Origin: Bagarius yarrelli | Taxonomy: Eukaryota; Chordata; Actinopteri; Siluriformes; Sisoridae | Assembly (NCBI GenBank): GCA_005784505.1 | Contig: VCAZ01000044.1 | Span: 298,501 to 362,500 of the forward strand | Length of the DNA: 64,000 nucleotides | Direction of reading: 5' to 3' | Shown: in pieces, positions 27,501 through 41,000 of the stretch | How positions within the stretch are numbered: position 1 is the first letter of the stretch | How the letters are laid out: every line of letters begins with the position of its first letter | The notes under the pieces: generated by a model | What the model was told of the DNA's origin: nothing | The model's database searches: none | What the model saw: only the letters and a program-made list of their open reading frames with translations | Program-made: the position numbers and the translations under genes

Positions 27501-30500
27501 TGATCTGTTCAATGAGGTGACTCTTTTTTTTATGTCCCTCTGGACAAAAGTGTCTGCTAATGTAGTCATTCTTATTGGGAAGTTGCTTAAAAATGTCAAT
27601 GTCTACATTTTTAATTATTAGTAATAAAGTTGCCAGCAAATTACTGTTAATTGACGTAGGTAATAAGGTATTATCATATTTGGTTAACATTTAATGCTTG
27701 GTTGGGTTTTACTGAATAAAGATTTCTAGTTAAGTCAATAAAGTGTGATTTGATGTGATGTGATGTGGTGATGTGATGTGATGTGATGTGATGTGATGTG
27801 ATGTGTGATGTGATGTGTGATTTGATGTGATGTGATGTGGTGATGTGATGTTCATTCGAGGCAGAATCTTCCATTTTGGAGAATATTTTGTTTGCAGGAT
27901 TGTGGATATGACAGTTGTTTTGCACAAGGTTGGTTCTCTACCTCTCCATCCAGCTAGAGAATTTTTGTTTTGTTTTGGCCTTTTTATTGATGGGTGTAGT
28001 GATAAGCTACCCATCATCGCCTTGCTTAAAAACCAATTTTTTCTACAGCTGACATGCCGTTTATTACTCGCTGCCTCTGCTAATATAATTTTCATGCTCG
28101 CAGATGGGCCACAGTCATCTGCTCCTTTGATGCCAGAATGAAAAGTAGATTGATCAGGTATTGGGGGAGGAGAGGGGGGAGACAAATGAGGAAGAAGACA
28201 AGCAGAAAGAGGAGTTCTGGACTACCAATTAAAATTCCTTAGGCTTTACAAAATTGCGACCGAAAAACAGTGTTTTCTGCATTATTTAACATCAGTGCCT
28301 CAGGTGTGTGTGCAAAAACCTATTAAAAAAATCAAGGCTTCCTTGTACTTGGCACTGCATTCTATTTTTACCTTTTTTTTAATTTTTTAGTTCAATGTAA
28401 CTAAAGAAATAAGTATAAAACACATTTAATAATTGTTACACTGTATCTTCAGTATTCCATCCCAAGCACATGACTGCAGTTTAATTTCTTTACTGCAAAC
28501 ATTTGCGTGACTAGAGATGAGAAATCTAAATCCATTCACAGATTCTCAATCACTCACTGAACAGATCCAAGTTTCATGAGAGGGCACTTACCGAATCTCT
28601 AGAAACAACAGGATGCTTGGACTCATAAATTACACACTTACACACTGCTCCCCTGAATCCAGCTGTTTCACTACAGTCCGATGAACCTGGTTCAGATTAA
28701 TTAGTTCCTGCCAAAGTTTACTCAGCCAAATACTTGTTTCAACACATACTAGCTAACAACTACTTAGTGGGTCACCTGACTTGGCCCAGGAGAGCAGGTG
28801 TCCTGCAGGGTTTAGCTTTACCTTACTTTTACCTGCTTTGTGATCTAGCGTAGCAGTATTGAGCTGTTAAATGATGGTCTCAAAGCACAATTGTATGTCT
28901 ATGCACTTGCGCATCTGAAAAAAATAAATAATATAACCAATATATCTGTAATGAACCCACTAAGGTGAGTAATTGTGAACCCAAATTAAGTCTTTATTTA
29001 CAAGAATAAACACTTTGCAAAACAACAAACATAAACTTGACTTGACTTGATGAAGTTTTATCGTTAACAAACTTAACGATAAAACTCACCGCAGTGGTAC
29101 AGAGACTAAACCGCAAACCAAAGACAATAGGAAACACAAGGGTTAAAAATGTAAACAAGGAGGGACACATGACCAACACAACCCAATGACAGGACAGAGC
29201 TAAATACCAAAAGAAACAGGACACATGGACAAAGTAATCACTTGACAAAAATCAAGACAGGAAGTAAACAAAGGCTTGTACAAAGCACATTAACATAACA
29301 TAAAACATGCAACATGCGAAACACTAAACCTTACAATATCCAATCCAGATATATTGCATCCACGATGCTGACGTTGTCATGTGACTTACAATGTCATTTT
29401 TTTATCAATTAAATTACATGCTGTTGAAAAGGTAAGTTGATCCACAGGGCATAAAGCATAATACCTATAAAACCTACACTTCTACAGAGACAAATGATTA
29501 TTGTTCCGTGCCAGTTCTGTTGTTTAATAGTGCCTGTCTATTTTGTACTTTATTATCGAAAATATAAATACTGACAATCTAAACATATTCTTATGCTTAA
29601 CTATACTTACTGCTTTATAGCTACTGTATAGGATGTAAAATGTGGCTTATGACACACTCATAGTCAGTGGGCTTCTAATTACACTCACACACCTACACAA
29701 ACACACAAAAGGTCATTCACACTCATACTTACAAAGTACAAAACTTTACATAGTACTTACAAAGTAATAGATACTTAAATACTTTACAAAGTAATATGCT
29801 TGTTGTATCGAACTATTGCAAAGCATTATAGTTTGAAATAATTATATAAATATATTATGTCATTTTAACCCTGGATTAAAATTTGGAATTTGTTTCAGCA
29901 TCCGCTCAGCTAACATCTGGATGTACTGTATATATGCACTGGTTCACTCTTTGTATGGATATAAAGAGAAATCATAGCTTTTTTCTGAATAGTGTTCTTG
30001 GTGTATAATTACGGTTCCATTAAGCTGTCAATAGTGATTTGTAATGCTATACATACCACTTAATTAATTTCAGACTGTTTAGATCATGCATACTCTACAG
30101 GATCCCGGTGTGAAAGGAACGTTGTAGTTGTAATTACGCTTAATATTCCCATTTGCTTCAAACTTGAATTTTTTGTGCTTTTACAACCAGAATTAAAATG
30201 ACAGATTTAATAGTATAATTGTGGTCAACAACAGTGCAGTGAATCATTGCGCTCCATTCTGAAACACTCAGTAGACACAGTACACAGGAAATCTGTTGTT
30301 TGAGACTTCCTTTAAGGATTTTATATAACACCCATGGAATTTCTTCTGCTGACTAATCCTCAGTGTCATCCTGTTGCATCATATCGCAGTAAGAGGACAA
30401 ATCTAGTCACTGATACTGCACACATTAGCAGTAGTTTCTGGCTATGGAATTTAAACCCAATCAGGAATAACTGTCATTTTCTTAAATGGGGACCCAGGGT

Positions 30501-33500
30501 AACTGCTTAATTGACATCATCAGGTGTGCACCCCCCCTTAACTTGTGCTTCATTGACTGGCCTAGGACACCTCCAACGGGCTCAACAGTGACACCTGACA
30601 TCCCAGTTGTGCTACCCTCCGCTTCTATCTTAGTTCGTTTCTTTCACACCTATTTTGCAGCCCTGTCTAAGGCCTGTCGTCTGACACTTTCAGTATCCTA
30701 GTGGTTGCTGTGTGAACAAAACCTCTGCAATCAAACTTTACAGGAAACAACTGGGTTTGCCAGCCTTGCTGACCTTGATCTCGGCAGCTGGATTTTGTTT
30801 GCCAGGATAAAATGTCATAGTAATTGTTTAGATATAAATTTAAATGGAATTCCTTACAGTACCAATGTGTGTATCTGTCGCATTGCTTATTCCGTCTTTC
30901 ATAATCTATGCATGCAGTGGTATTGCCATTAGGAATAATGTACTTATAAAATGGTTAATAAAAAAAGTACAGTTGTTGATGAAGTCATTGAGTAGGCAGG
31001 CCCAAGGACTTTCTATTGTAGCTAAACACACATACACACACACGCACAAAACCTTGAAAATTGCGGGCAGAAAAAGACTTAAGAGAGTAGGCAAACTGCG
31101 AATAAACTTCAAATATCATACATCTTGCACCCAATTTTATGATTTAATAAAAACAGGGGTTTTTTTTCATTACTTACAGCTTTTAAAGCAAAATGCATTG
31201 GTTACATCATCACCTTAACTCATTTAGGCAAAAATTATAAAGAGCTGCATACATTGTTATCAACAGAGTAGAGTCTATAGCAGAGATGCCATGGCAAAGA
31301 AAAGCCTGAAACTAGATCATAGTAAAGGTGGTTGCATTGCTTTTAGAATTTTAATTTGGTTTATTTTGCATTTCTCCGATTGTCAATATTATCTGAATAA
31401 TGATCTGGTACTGACATATTATATGTTATACTAAACTATAGTATGCATTTTTGTGGTTAATTTGGTTGGCTTAAGAAAACACTTTATACCAGACCGAGGC
31501 CAACTGCTCTGTTGATTATTGATTTGTGTTTCATATTTCATGTTATGAAAGGCACAATAAAGTCACATTATTCAACTTTTAAGTTTAAATATAATAAAAT
31601 AAATAAATATTCAACTTCACTGTCATTGTGCAAGGTACGTGTAGTACATATTTTTCACATATCCCATCTTGGTAAGTTGGGGTCAGGGCGCAGGTCGGCT
31701 ATGATGCAGTGCCCCTGGAGCAGGAGGGGTTAAGGGTCTTGCTCAAGGACCCAACGCTGGTTGGCTTGCTGGTGGTGGGGCTAGAACCCAGGTGTTTCTG
31801 GTCTTCAGATCAGCAACTTAGCACCTTTACCATTTGAGCCACCACTGCCCCCCCCCTTAAGTTTAAGTCCGAACTTCAAGCCATGGTATTAAATACCAAA
31901 TTCATTATACTGTGACGTTCCATTCATATTCAGCCACATATATATATATGAGTTGTTAATCTGAAAAGAGACCAGAAACACCTGGGTTCAAGCCCCACCT
32001 CCAGCAAGTCAACCACCGTTGGGTCCTTGAGCAAGACCCTTAACCCCTCCTGCTCCAGGGGCGCTGTATCATAGCTGACCCTGCGCTCTGACCCCAACTT
32101 ACCAAGATGGGATATGCAAAAAAAATGCATTTCATTGGCTCTGTACACGTACCTTGCACAATGACAATGAATTGAATATACTTAATACTTAAAAACAATT
32201 CTTGTGTACAGAAATCTTCATTTTGTAGGTCTCATCATTTGAAATGTGTAGTAAGTAAGAATGCCTGTGCTTGTAAACAGCGCTAGGAAGAGGCGGATGT
32301 GTGGGGATATTGTTTATTGTATGATAAGACAGGGTCCATTTGTTATTAGCTGCCACTGGTATATGAGAGAGAGAAAGAGAGCGAGATAGGAGGGATACTG
32401 TAGAAAGACAGGAGCTCGATAAAAGGCTGGCTGCAAGGACATTGGTCTTGCCTTAGCTCTATTTGAGGTTAGGTTATCTTATTGTATGTATTCAAAGCAT
32501 ATATTAAATAGCAGTATTACATGCAATGTGTGTGTGTGTAAGAAAGAGAGAGAGAGAGAGCGTAGGAAGAGCAGACAAGGTCTTTGGGACTATAAAAAAT
32601 GAACAGATAAATTCCAGGCGATATTAAAACACACAATACACATGTATAAATTTTGTCAGTTTACCAGGAATAAAATTTCCACCCATGAGAGCTTATGCTT
32701 ATGAGAGGATATGATATGTCTTCGGTGGATTTTAAAACGTTGACAGGATGACAGGGTGCATAAATTATCTCGCTTTCGCAAAAGAGAAGTCGTCTTTTTC
32801 AAAGACACGTGTCACCGATCTATCACATGGGACGTGTTCTGAAAGCACGGAGCCGAGAGTTTTGTGCCGAAGAAGAATAAAATCTGAATTGTTTATGCCT
32901 AGATTAGGTATAAGTGAAATAACTAAAGCGGCATCACAACATTTCCAGATGTTTGTATGTTTTCTTTACCCTATCACATCTGACTTCACAAACCGAATCA
33001 TTACCATACCGTCCATGTGCTAGAGCAGAAAAGGCTTGGATAAATTATATGTTGTGGGTTATTATTAACATTATTATTACTATAATTATTTTGTAGACCT
33101 GATAACTAAAGCAGTTTGCACTATTGTTGCGTTATCAAATTTGAGGTACACCTACACATCTACACAAAATCTATACGTGCACATCAATATGTGCTTTTTA
33201 CACATCCCATCCCATTTGCTTCCTCTTCCATTTCCACTAAGTCTCTCAATAGATGTTGTAGAGGATTTGTTTACTTCACAATATTATTAGTGAGATCAGG
33301 CTTATGATAGGTGAGGAATTCAGTTAGAGGTTTAGTTTATCACAATGGTGTTCAGTGGGGTTGAGTGTGAGAATAATATAATACTACAATCTACAACCTA
33401 AAGACATTGGCTTTGTTCCAATACCCGCACTTACACCTTTATGCCTTCATTCATTTGCGCATTCCTGTCGAGGGGTGCTAGTGCGTAGGGTGTCACAATT

Positions 33501-36500
33501 CACTGGTGAGTATCCCTTCCCCTAAATGCGCACTTTTTGTACTGGGTACAGAACAATAACTCCATTTTTCGTTGGAGGGATGTCGCAACAATGATGTAGC
33601 AATAACATTTGGTACAGATGGGTCTTGTTCTTTAAACCATCCCAATTTTGCATGTTGTGTTAAGGAATACACTTTTCCAAAAATTGAGCACCTAGCTTAT
33701 GGGGTGCCTTGTTTTTTCGCCTCGACCGCTAGCAACCTGACTGTATTACTGCCTCTCCATTCACTATATCTGACACTGCATGCAAAAGAATAATAGACGT
33801 CATCACAGACTATTGGCAGCTGCTAACTTTTGTATATTTATCCTGCTGAAAGTAGTACAAAAAAAAATAAAAATATATTGAAAATTAAAATCAGGAACGG
33901 TTGATTACATGACAGGTTTATGCTTGCGTTAGCATTACATCACAGTAAACGGCGCAAACTGAATGAAAAATGGTTTACTGCAGACAAACAAATTATCTGC
34001 CGAAATTCTGCAAACTGACACGCTGTTTTAGGAGTTTCTGTATTTATAATGTTTATTTATAATATGTAGTGTTAAAAAAATTCGTAATTAATAATAACAG
34101 GACAACCAGAACACAAAGACATTTAACCTTGTAGTTAAAAATTAACTGTTCGAGAAAGAACTTGTAACCCTTGTCCAGCTTACAATTTCACCTTGGTATG
34201 TCCTTTCACCAAGCAAACCACGTCTTCTTGACCAAGCAACCAGAAGACACGATACACTGCTTCAACAAGCGCTTCCGGTGTTAATTTTTGGGGTTCATAA
34301 AGGTCCTTTTATACACTCAACAGTAAAGAGGTTTGAACTAACCTTTCAATTGGTTATTTAATTTTTTGTATAAAATATTCACCACAAGTGACAATAAGAT
34401 TATATAAAGCTAGTATCATTGGTTATGTACTTAAAAAAGGCCCAAGTGCATAGTGTGTGATTGGGTAGTTTGTAGTATATCATTTGGGACAAAACTGTCT
34501 TTGTCTTTTCTTTTTTTATTTTAACCTGTGTGTGTGTATGTGTGGTTACTGTTGTAAAAAAACATGTATGTGCATTTTTCTCCAGTGGTCAACGTCAGCT
34601 CTCCAGTCAAGCAAGGTGAGAGGTACAATATGTGCAGTGTTTGGGGGTGTCTGTCTGTATGTGTGTCTGAATTGTCCCTTTGTTTCATTTCATTTTAATG
34701 TACAATGTGTCTGTCTGTATGATTTCATACAGGTTTGTCCTGTTTATTTGTTTGTTTGTGTGTCATATGTCTGTGCATGTGTATGCAGTGGTCTTTTCTG
34801 TAGCTCCACTGTGATCTTGCTTAAATCAAAGCCACAGCACTAACCTCCATCAAAAGCAGGAAGAGAACTGATGCAATAAAGTAAATGCAATCACAGCAGG
34901 GCAGACAGACCCCGCTGCTCACACGGTGCACAACTCAACCCTGCTCGAACTTGGCTTGGAAGGTTGGCTACTGATCTACGTTTTGCAGCTAGCAAGAATC
35001 TAACATTTCTTTTAAGCCTTTAAACAGGTTCAGTCAATTAAAAGCCAGCAAGCTTCATTAACTCCTGTTTCATGGGGACAAGCCACATTGCTAGATAAAA
35101 CAAACAAGAAAACGCAGACTAAACACGTCCTAAACATGGCTGATTCTGTGTGACGCAGAAAACAAAATAAACAAAAAAAACTAAAACCTTTTCATTTCTG
35201 TGCAAACAAATGAACTTCTAATGAAATTCATGTCTACGTCACAGTATATTGGCGTAATTTTCTTCAAATATCGCAGATTTTCTGCTGGGATTCAATCACA
35301 GTCTCAGTTGTAATACAGCAGCCCTGGAGCAAAAAAAATGTTAAAGGGCCTTGCCTAAAAGCCTAATAGTAACAAATAGGCAATTAAGAGCTTGGAACTC
35401 CAAAACCATTGAAACACCACTGAATCGGCTGATTACTGATTATTTTTCTATAACAGTATACACTGTCATGTTTTATTACGTTTGGTTAAAAAATTACAAT
35501 TATATATAAAGGGTACTAAAAAATTTTGGTACCTTTGAAGAAATACAATATATAAAGAAATTATTGGGACACCTGAGCAATACATCAAAAAGTCATTTTT
35601 TACTAAATATTTAAGAATGGCTACTATTTTTTCCCATTTAGCCAAAATAGTATTAGTGGCTAATAAGAAAGTCTGGGGTGGAGTCAGCAATTTAGTTAAT
35701 GCCAAAATTGTTCAGTGGGGTTGAAGTGGGGTTGAAGTGGCTTCGCTATACTAGAACAGTAGATCCTTCTGTAATCGTAATCTAAAGTATGTACTTTAGT
35801 TAAGTAGATACTTACTTCATTAAAAAAAAATTAGGTTAGTATGGTTACGGCTTGATGAAATTGCTATATCCGGCATGTTGATATTGGCAAGTGACATATG
35901 ATGTCACAGCAGCGTGAATTTAAAGTTAAACTAGTGCAATTTAACTACAAGAAGCAATTTTTTTATTTAAATTTAACTATTAAAGGTTACTTGAAAAGTG
36001 CTGCGCCGATGCTTTCCACCACTTCCGTGTATGTTGAGTCGACTCTCCTGCGGTTTTATGGGATAGTACATGCTTCAAAATCCAGACAGGTGTGCTAGGT
36101 AAAACTTTTTGCATACTGTAATTCACATACAAAGGATTTGGACATACTACTTGCCTTGCATATTCAGTTTCTTATACTATGTAGTATGGAATTATGGGAT
36201 TTCAGTGTTTGACTCTTGCTTGGCTGAAATGAAAAGCCTGCACGTTGTATCTGCAGTGGAACTCCTTGTACTTTGTATTACACAAGCATAATTGACTGAA
36301 GGGGAATGTTAATGCACAATGATAAGTTGATGATATTGTTTATCAAATATCTCAGATATCATCTTCCACCTGGGCAACCTTATGAGTTTTAAAAGTTGAA
36401 TTAGTTCATATCAAATCATAATGATCATTCATTTCTCAGATTAAGACTAGGGTGTTCTGGTTTGGACAGATGATGGGAAAGGCTGTAATCAAATCATCAT

Positions 36501-38023
36501 TGGTTCCCCTTTAACTTTCCTTGTGGAGATTCTGATGTAAAAGCTGAATGCATGGAGATGCATGTTGCAGTTTTAGTATTAGTAGTAGTAGTAGTATCTT
36601 GGTCCTGCTTAAAATCCCATTTGTCATAGGAATTCCAATAAGAAAATAAAACACATTGGGAATGTTTGGTCAGTATAGGTTTGACTTTTAAAAGGATGGT
36701 TTAGAGGGAGTTTTAGAAGGATGAGGCATTCTGGTAATTGCTGTAGGTTCTGAATGTTTATTTAGCGGCTGATAACAATTAGAATTTTGTACCTTATCTT
36801 TCCTATCCAGAGACTCACAATATCATTCCACACTCTCTTTCTCTTTATCTCCTTTCTTTTCCCAGCGGCGTACTAGAGGGCTAATAACGATGGCTAATAG
36901 TGTATGCTGTGGCCCATCAACTGCCCAGGATAATACAGTCTCATTTTTTTATTCTTACTTTAACGCAGTCTAAAGAATTAATAGCACAAGCTGTCAGGTT
37001 TAATGGCTCACTTGATGCATTTTCACCTAACTGAGTTCTGACATTTATTTAAGCACTTGCCAACCATTTTTTTTACATTTTTTTATATTTATATGCTGAT
37101 AAATAAATAAAACATCATGATTTCTATTACATTTTTAAATATTTTCTGTCTTTTGCAACCTACACTAAAACAAACTGTGAGCAGCCTTTGTAATAGAATA
37201 AATGTTGACTGTGTCTGGGATACAGTTGACACACACGAGCTAGTTGGATTACAAATGGTTCAATACACACTCTGTTTTTTTTTTCCTTTTTTTATTGTAG
37301 CAGATTATCGTTTATCTGGTTCCATCCATTGCTCACATGCCTCTAAACCTCCGTGTGACAAAGAAAACACAAGGTAGAAAAGCCACGAATAGAAAATCTA
37401 AGGAGCTCAAATGAGACCATCTGAAGCAGAAGTTAGATGAAAAACTGTGTCACACTAACACACACTCTGGAAATGGCTTCTTGTTAAAGCTTAATGATGA
37501 GGCAGTGATAACATGCTTAACCTACATGCAGAGACAAAAGAAAAAGCTGACATGAGCCTGCTGATGTGACGGGGAAAAGATTTAAATAATTCTAAAAATG
37601 TCATCTTTAGGCTTGAGGGTCCCCACCTAAGCGTGTATGAAGTTTGCATGTTTTCTCTGTACTTCCTCATGTTAATCCAGTGTCCCCCTGACAGTTCAAC
37701 CTGATGCAGGTAGTGGGTGGACTGTTTTAAGCTTTGTGTGCCCAGGTTCCCGTTCACCTTATGAAGGATAAATCAAAAATTGATTGATTGAAGTATATGT
37801 TGTCAGTATGTGTATAAACGAATATAAGTTTACCATTAGTGTACCGATTTGTCTCATTTTCCCATTTAAGACTTATCTTATATTAATATGTCCCTTGTCA
37901 TTACATTGTATTTTTTTCTTTATCTCACTTGTTATTGTAGTACTGTTTTAAAATTTATTTTTTGACAGACGGAAGCAAGGGTAATGGCTAGGCAGAGAGG
38001 AAGTCATACTAAAGAGAAGCCTG

Positions 38024-38066
<43 letters not shown>

Positions 38067-41000
38067 AGAGAGAGAAAGAGAGAGAGGGTCGTGTTTGGGT
38101 GTGTGTTGCGCTCCACCCAATGGCGTATGTGAGTCTTGTTAAATTTGCACAGCTTTTTACACCTACAGGGTTCTGTCACATAATGCAGTTCTAGACCTGA
38201 CAGGTCAGTACCTTACCCTCCCAACACCAGTCACACTTGATGCAGCTGCTGCTTGCTTTCCATCCTATTCACGATAAAGAAGGTGAAGCTTTGAGAATTC
38301 CTGGTCCTTTAAAGAATAATAGTAGGGGGTTCGACTGTCCAGTTACATCATGTATAGCTAAGTAAGCTGTCTCCTGCTATTCAACACACTTAAACTAAAT
38401 TTAGAACTTTCCTATCACAACACAGATCTAGTATTTCTGTTGAGGAAAAACACTACAGTATTTGAACACACCGTCAAATACTGTAAACAAACTAAGGTTC
38501 TGGTCCTATTGAAGTGTTCAGAATGAAACTTTAGTTGATATATAAGTATATATAATATCTAATAATTCTAACAATCATTTTAATAGACCTAATGCTTTAA
38601 ATCTTTGTCCTATTACTTAACTTATCCTTTTAATTGCATTCAATTATATAGAAACTTAATCGAATAAGTTGTTTTTATTTAATGTATTTAATTCAAAATC
38701 CAACAATACTGTCGAAACAACTTTAAAACAAGTTTGAAGACCACTACAAGACCGTGTCCACAGCAAACGCATAAAAACTCCACACAGTTGGCAGGTGAAA
38801 GAACCACAAGTTGTTTAAACCAAGTTTTTGAGCCCATCAATTAAAAAAGTCCATTTTTTTACCCAAAAACATTACATTAATGAAAAGGAAAAAAGAAAAC
38901 AAATGAACTGCTGATGTCACGACTGTCCGCCAAGTTCACTTGCCAGGTGTTCTAGTAGTACCTGCGCATGAGGTAAATAAAGAAAATCATACTTGACACA
39001 ATATGTTCCAGTAACTCATAAACAGCCTCTGGGTGAAAAAAAAACAAACTCTTGATAAAACATTTACATTCTCACTACTTATCAGTAACTCTACAGAAAC
39101 ACATGTAGCTGCAACCAAGTTAAAATAGCGCCACCTAACGTTGATCTGTTAAAAACATTTCAATTTTAATCAAATTACTTTTAGTTATTCATACATTCAA
39201 CTGTCTACAAATATTGTAGAATTAACTTACATTTTTTAAATTAATGCCAAATATCTTAAATTCTTTATTTTTTAAATTAAATAATAATAATAATAATAAT
39301 ATTTTTTCAATTCTTAATGACTTTTAATTAAAAAGTTTGGGAAGCAATGGTGTAGCAGAACTATGTTTGAAACATTAGGTAAGAGTGATATAATGTCCTG
39401 TTAAAAAAATAATAAATAAAAAACAGATCTAAAAAGCTCTGTGATGTAAAATTCCCTAATTCATATGCACTGTTTAGTATGAATTAAATCCTCATGCCTT
39501 TCCCTCTGCAGTGCAGTTCCTTTGAGGAGGTTTTACAGCAATCTCACTTGAGTGTTTGGCAAAATCAACTGTTTCTATACAAACCCATCGCAAAGACATT
39601 AAGCTTGCAACATGATATGGCCTAGCTGCAGGCTAACCGAATATCTTTTGCATTATGAATTGCCGGTGTCGTTTTTAATATTTAAAAGGCAGCAAAATGG
39701 AGTACAAGAGTACAATGTGTTCAGGATATCTCAGTGTACAAACAGAGCCACATGAGAGCAGGGACCATGAAAACCATGAACACCTCAGTGTGTTCACAGC
39801 TGGAATGTGCAGGTCAAATGAAGATGATATTGGTTTAATTTAGCATTTAATAATAATAATATTCAACTTCATTGTGCAAGGTACATGTACAGAGCCAATG
39901 GAATGCATTTTCGCATATCCCATCTTAGTAAGTTGGGGTCAGAGCGCAGGGTCAGCTATGATACAGCGCCCCTGGAGCAGGAAGGGTTAAGGGTCTTGCT
40001 CAGGGACCCAACAGTGGCTGACTTGCCGGTGGTGGGGCTCAAACCCAGGTGTTTCTGGTCTTCAGATCAGCAACTCAGCAACTTAACCATTTGAGCCACC
40101 ACTGCCCAGCACTGAATATCTTTGCACAAGTGTTAGTCAGGCTATTAAAGCTTAAGATCATTAAACCCTTCCAAAATGGAATGAAAATAAACAACAGCAA
40201 ATGAAAAGTGGTAACGTTACTCCCTTATTTATTCGTTGGATTTCCACAGATATTATTTCGTCATACAGCCAGGCTGTGGAGCTTAGTAAAGCTTAGTGGG
40301 TGTAAGGGAATATAAAATAAAAAGTTAACACACACTTTCTCTGACACACACTACACGTTACATAAGGTTCTAATTTATCATCACAAGTCAAGGCAGCCAA
40401 AAAGGTTGATGCTGTGTCTCCTTCCATCCCACTTCATCCTTTTATTTTTCTCTTGTCTTCCTCAAACTGGCCCAGTAAAAAAATCAAAAGGAATCTCCAA
40501 ACCTATTTTCAAACTTTCAGCCTGGTGAAACACCTACAGGACTTTTCTTTTTTGTTCAAGTGTTTTTTTTATGGCTCATCCCCCAAATTACTTTACCTTA
40601 GCGGCTTTACCTCTCCAGGGTTCAGATTTTCTCCTCTGTCAGTTTGACAGCCCAATGATCTGTGAAATCGCCTATAGCTCTGAAAAGCGCTTTGAGCATC
40701 AAGGCTGCAGTGAGCCCTAAGCCTCCACAAAATAGAACTTTAATAGCACTTTAAAAGCCATCATGGCAAACTGAATTTTACTCAGTTCTCTAAAAAGTAA
40801 GAGATTAAAGGAACAATAGGTGACTGTCCTCAGAAACATTTTTTTGTTGTTTTGCTGTCTTTACATACGGATAGCAATCAGGTTATATAGTGATATAAAT
40901 GTATTTATTTGTATTTATATATTCCGTGGAAGGCGTAGAACCAAAAATTTTTCGTCCAATCAATGGTCCATAGGTTTTTCTACCTGCATGTCAAATCTGT

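Noticed and set aside
27674..28185. Minus-strand open frames with HITSHH repeats
   Set aside because: Direct product of the GTGAT minisatellite; no known domain.
30844..31218. 124-codon + strand open frame
   Set aside because: No recognisable domain, no start context or splice logic linking it to a gene; AT-rich chance frame in intron 1.
34484..34843. 119-codon open frame around the candidate cassette exon read as a gene
   Set aside because: The frame is dominated by TG-rich sequence (Cys/Val runs). Only the 30-nt segment with splice sites is of interest.
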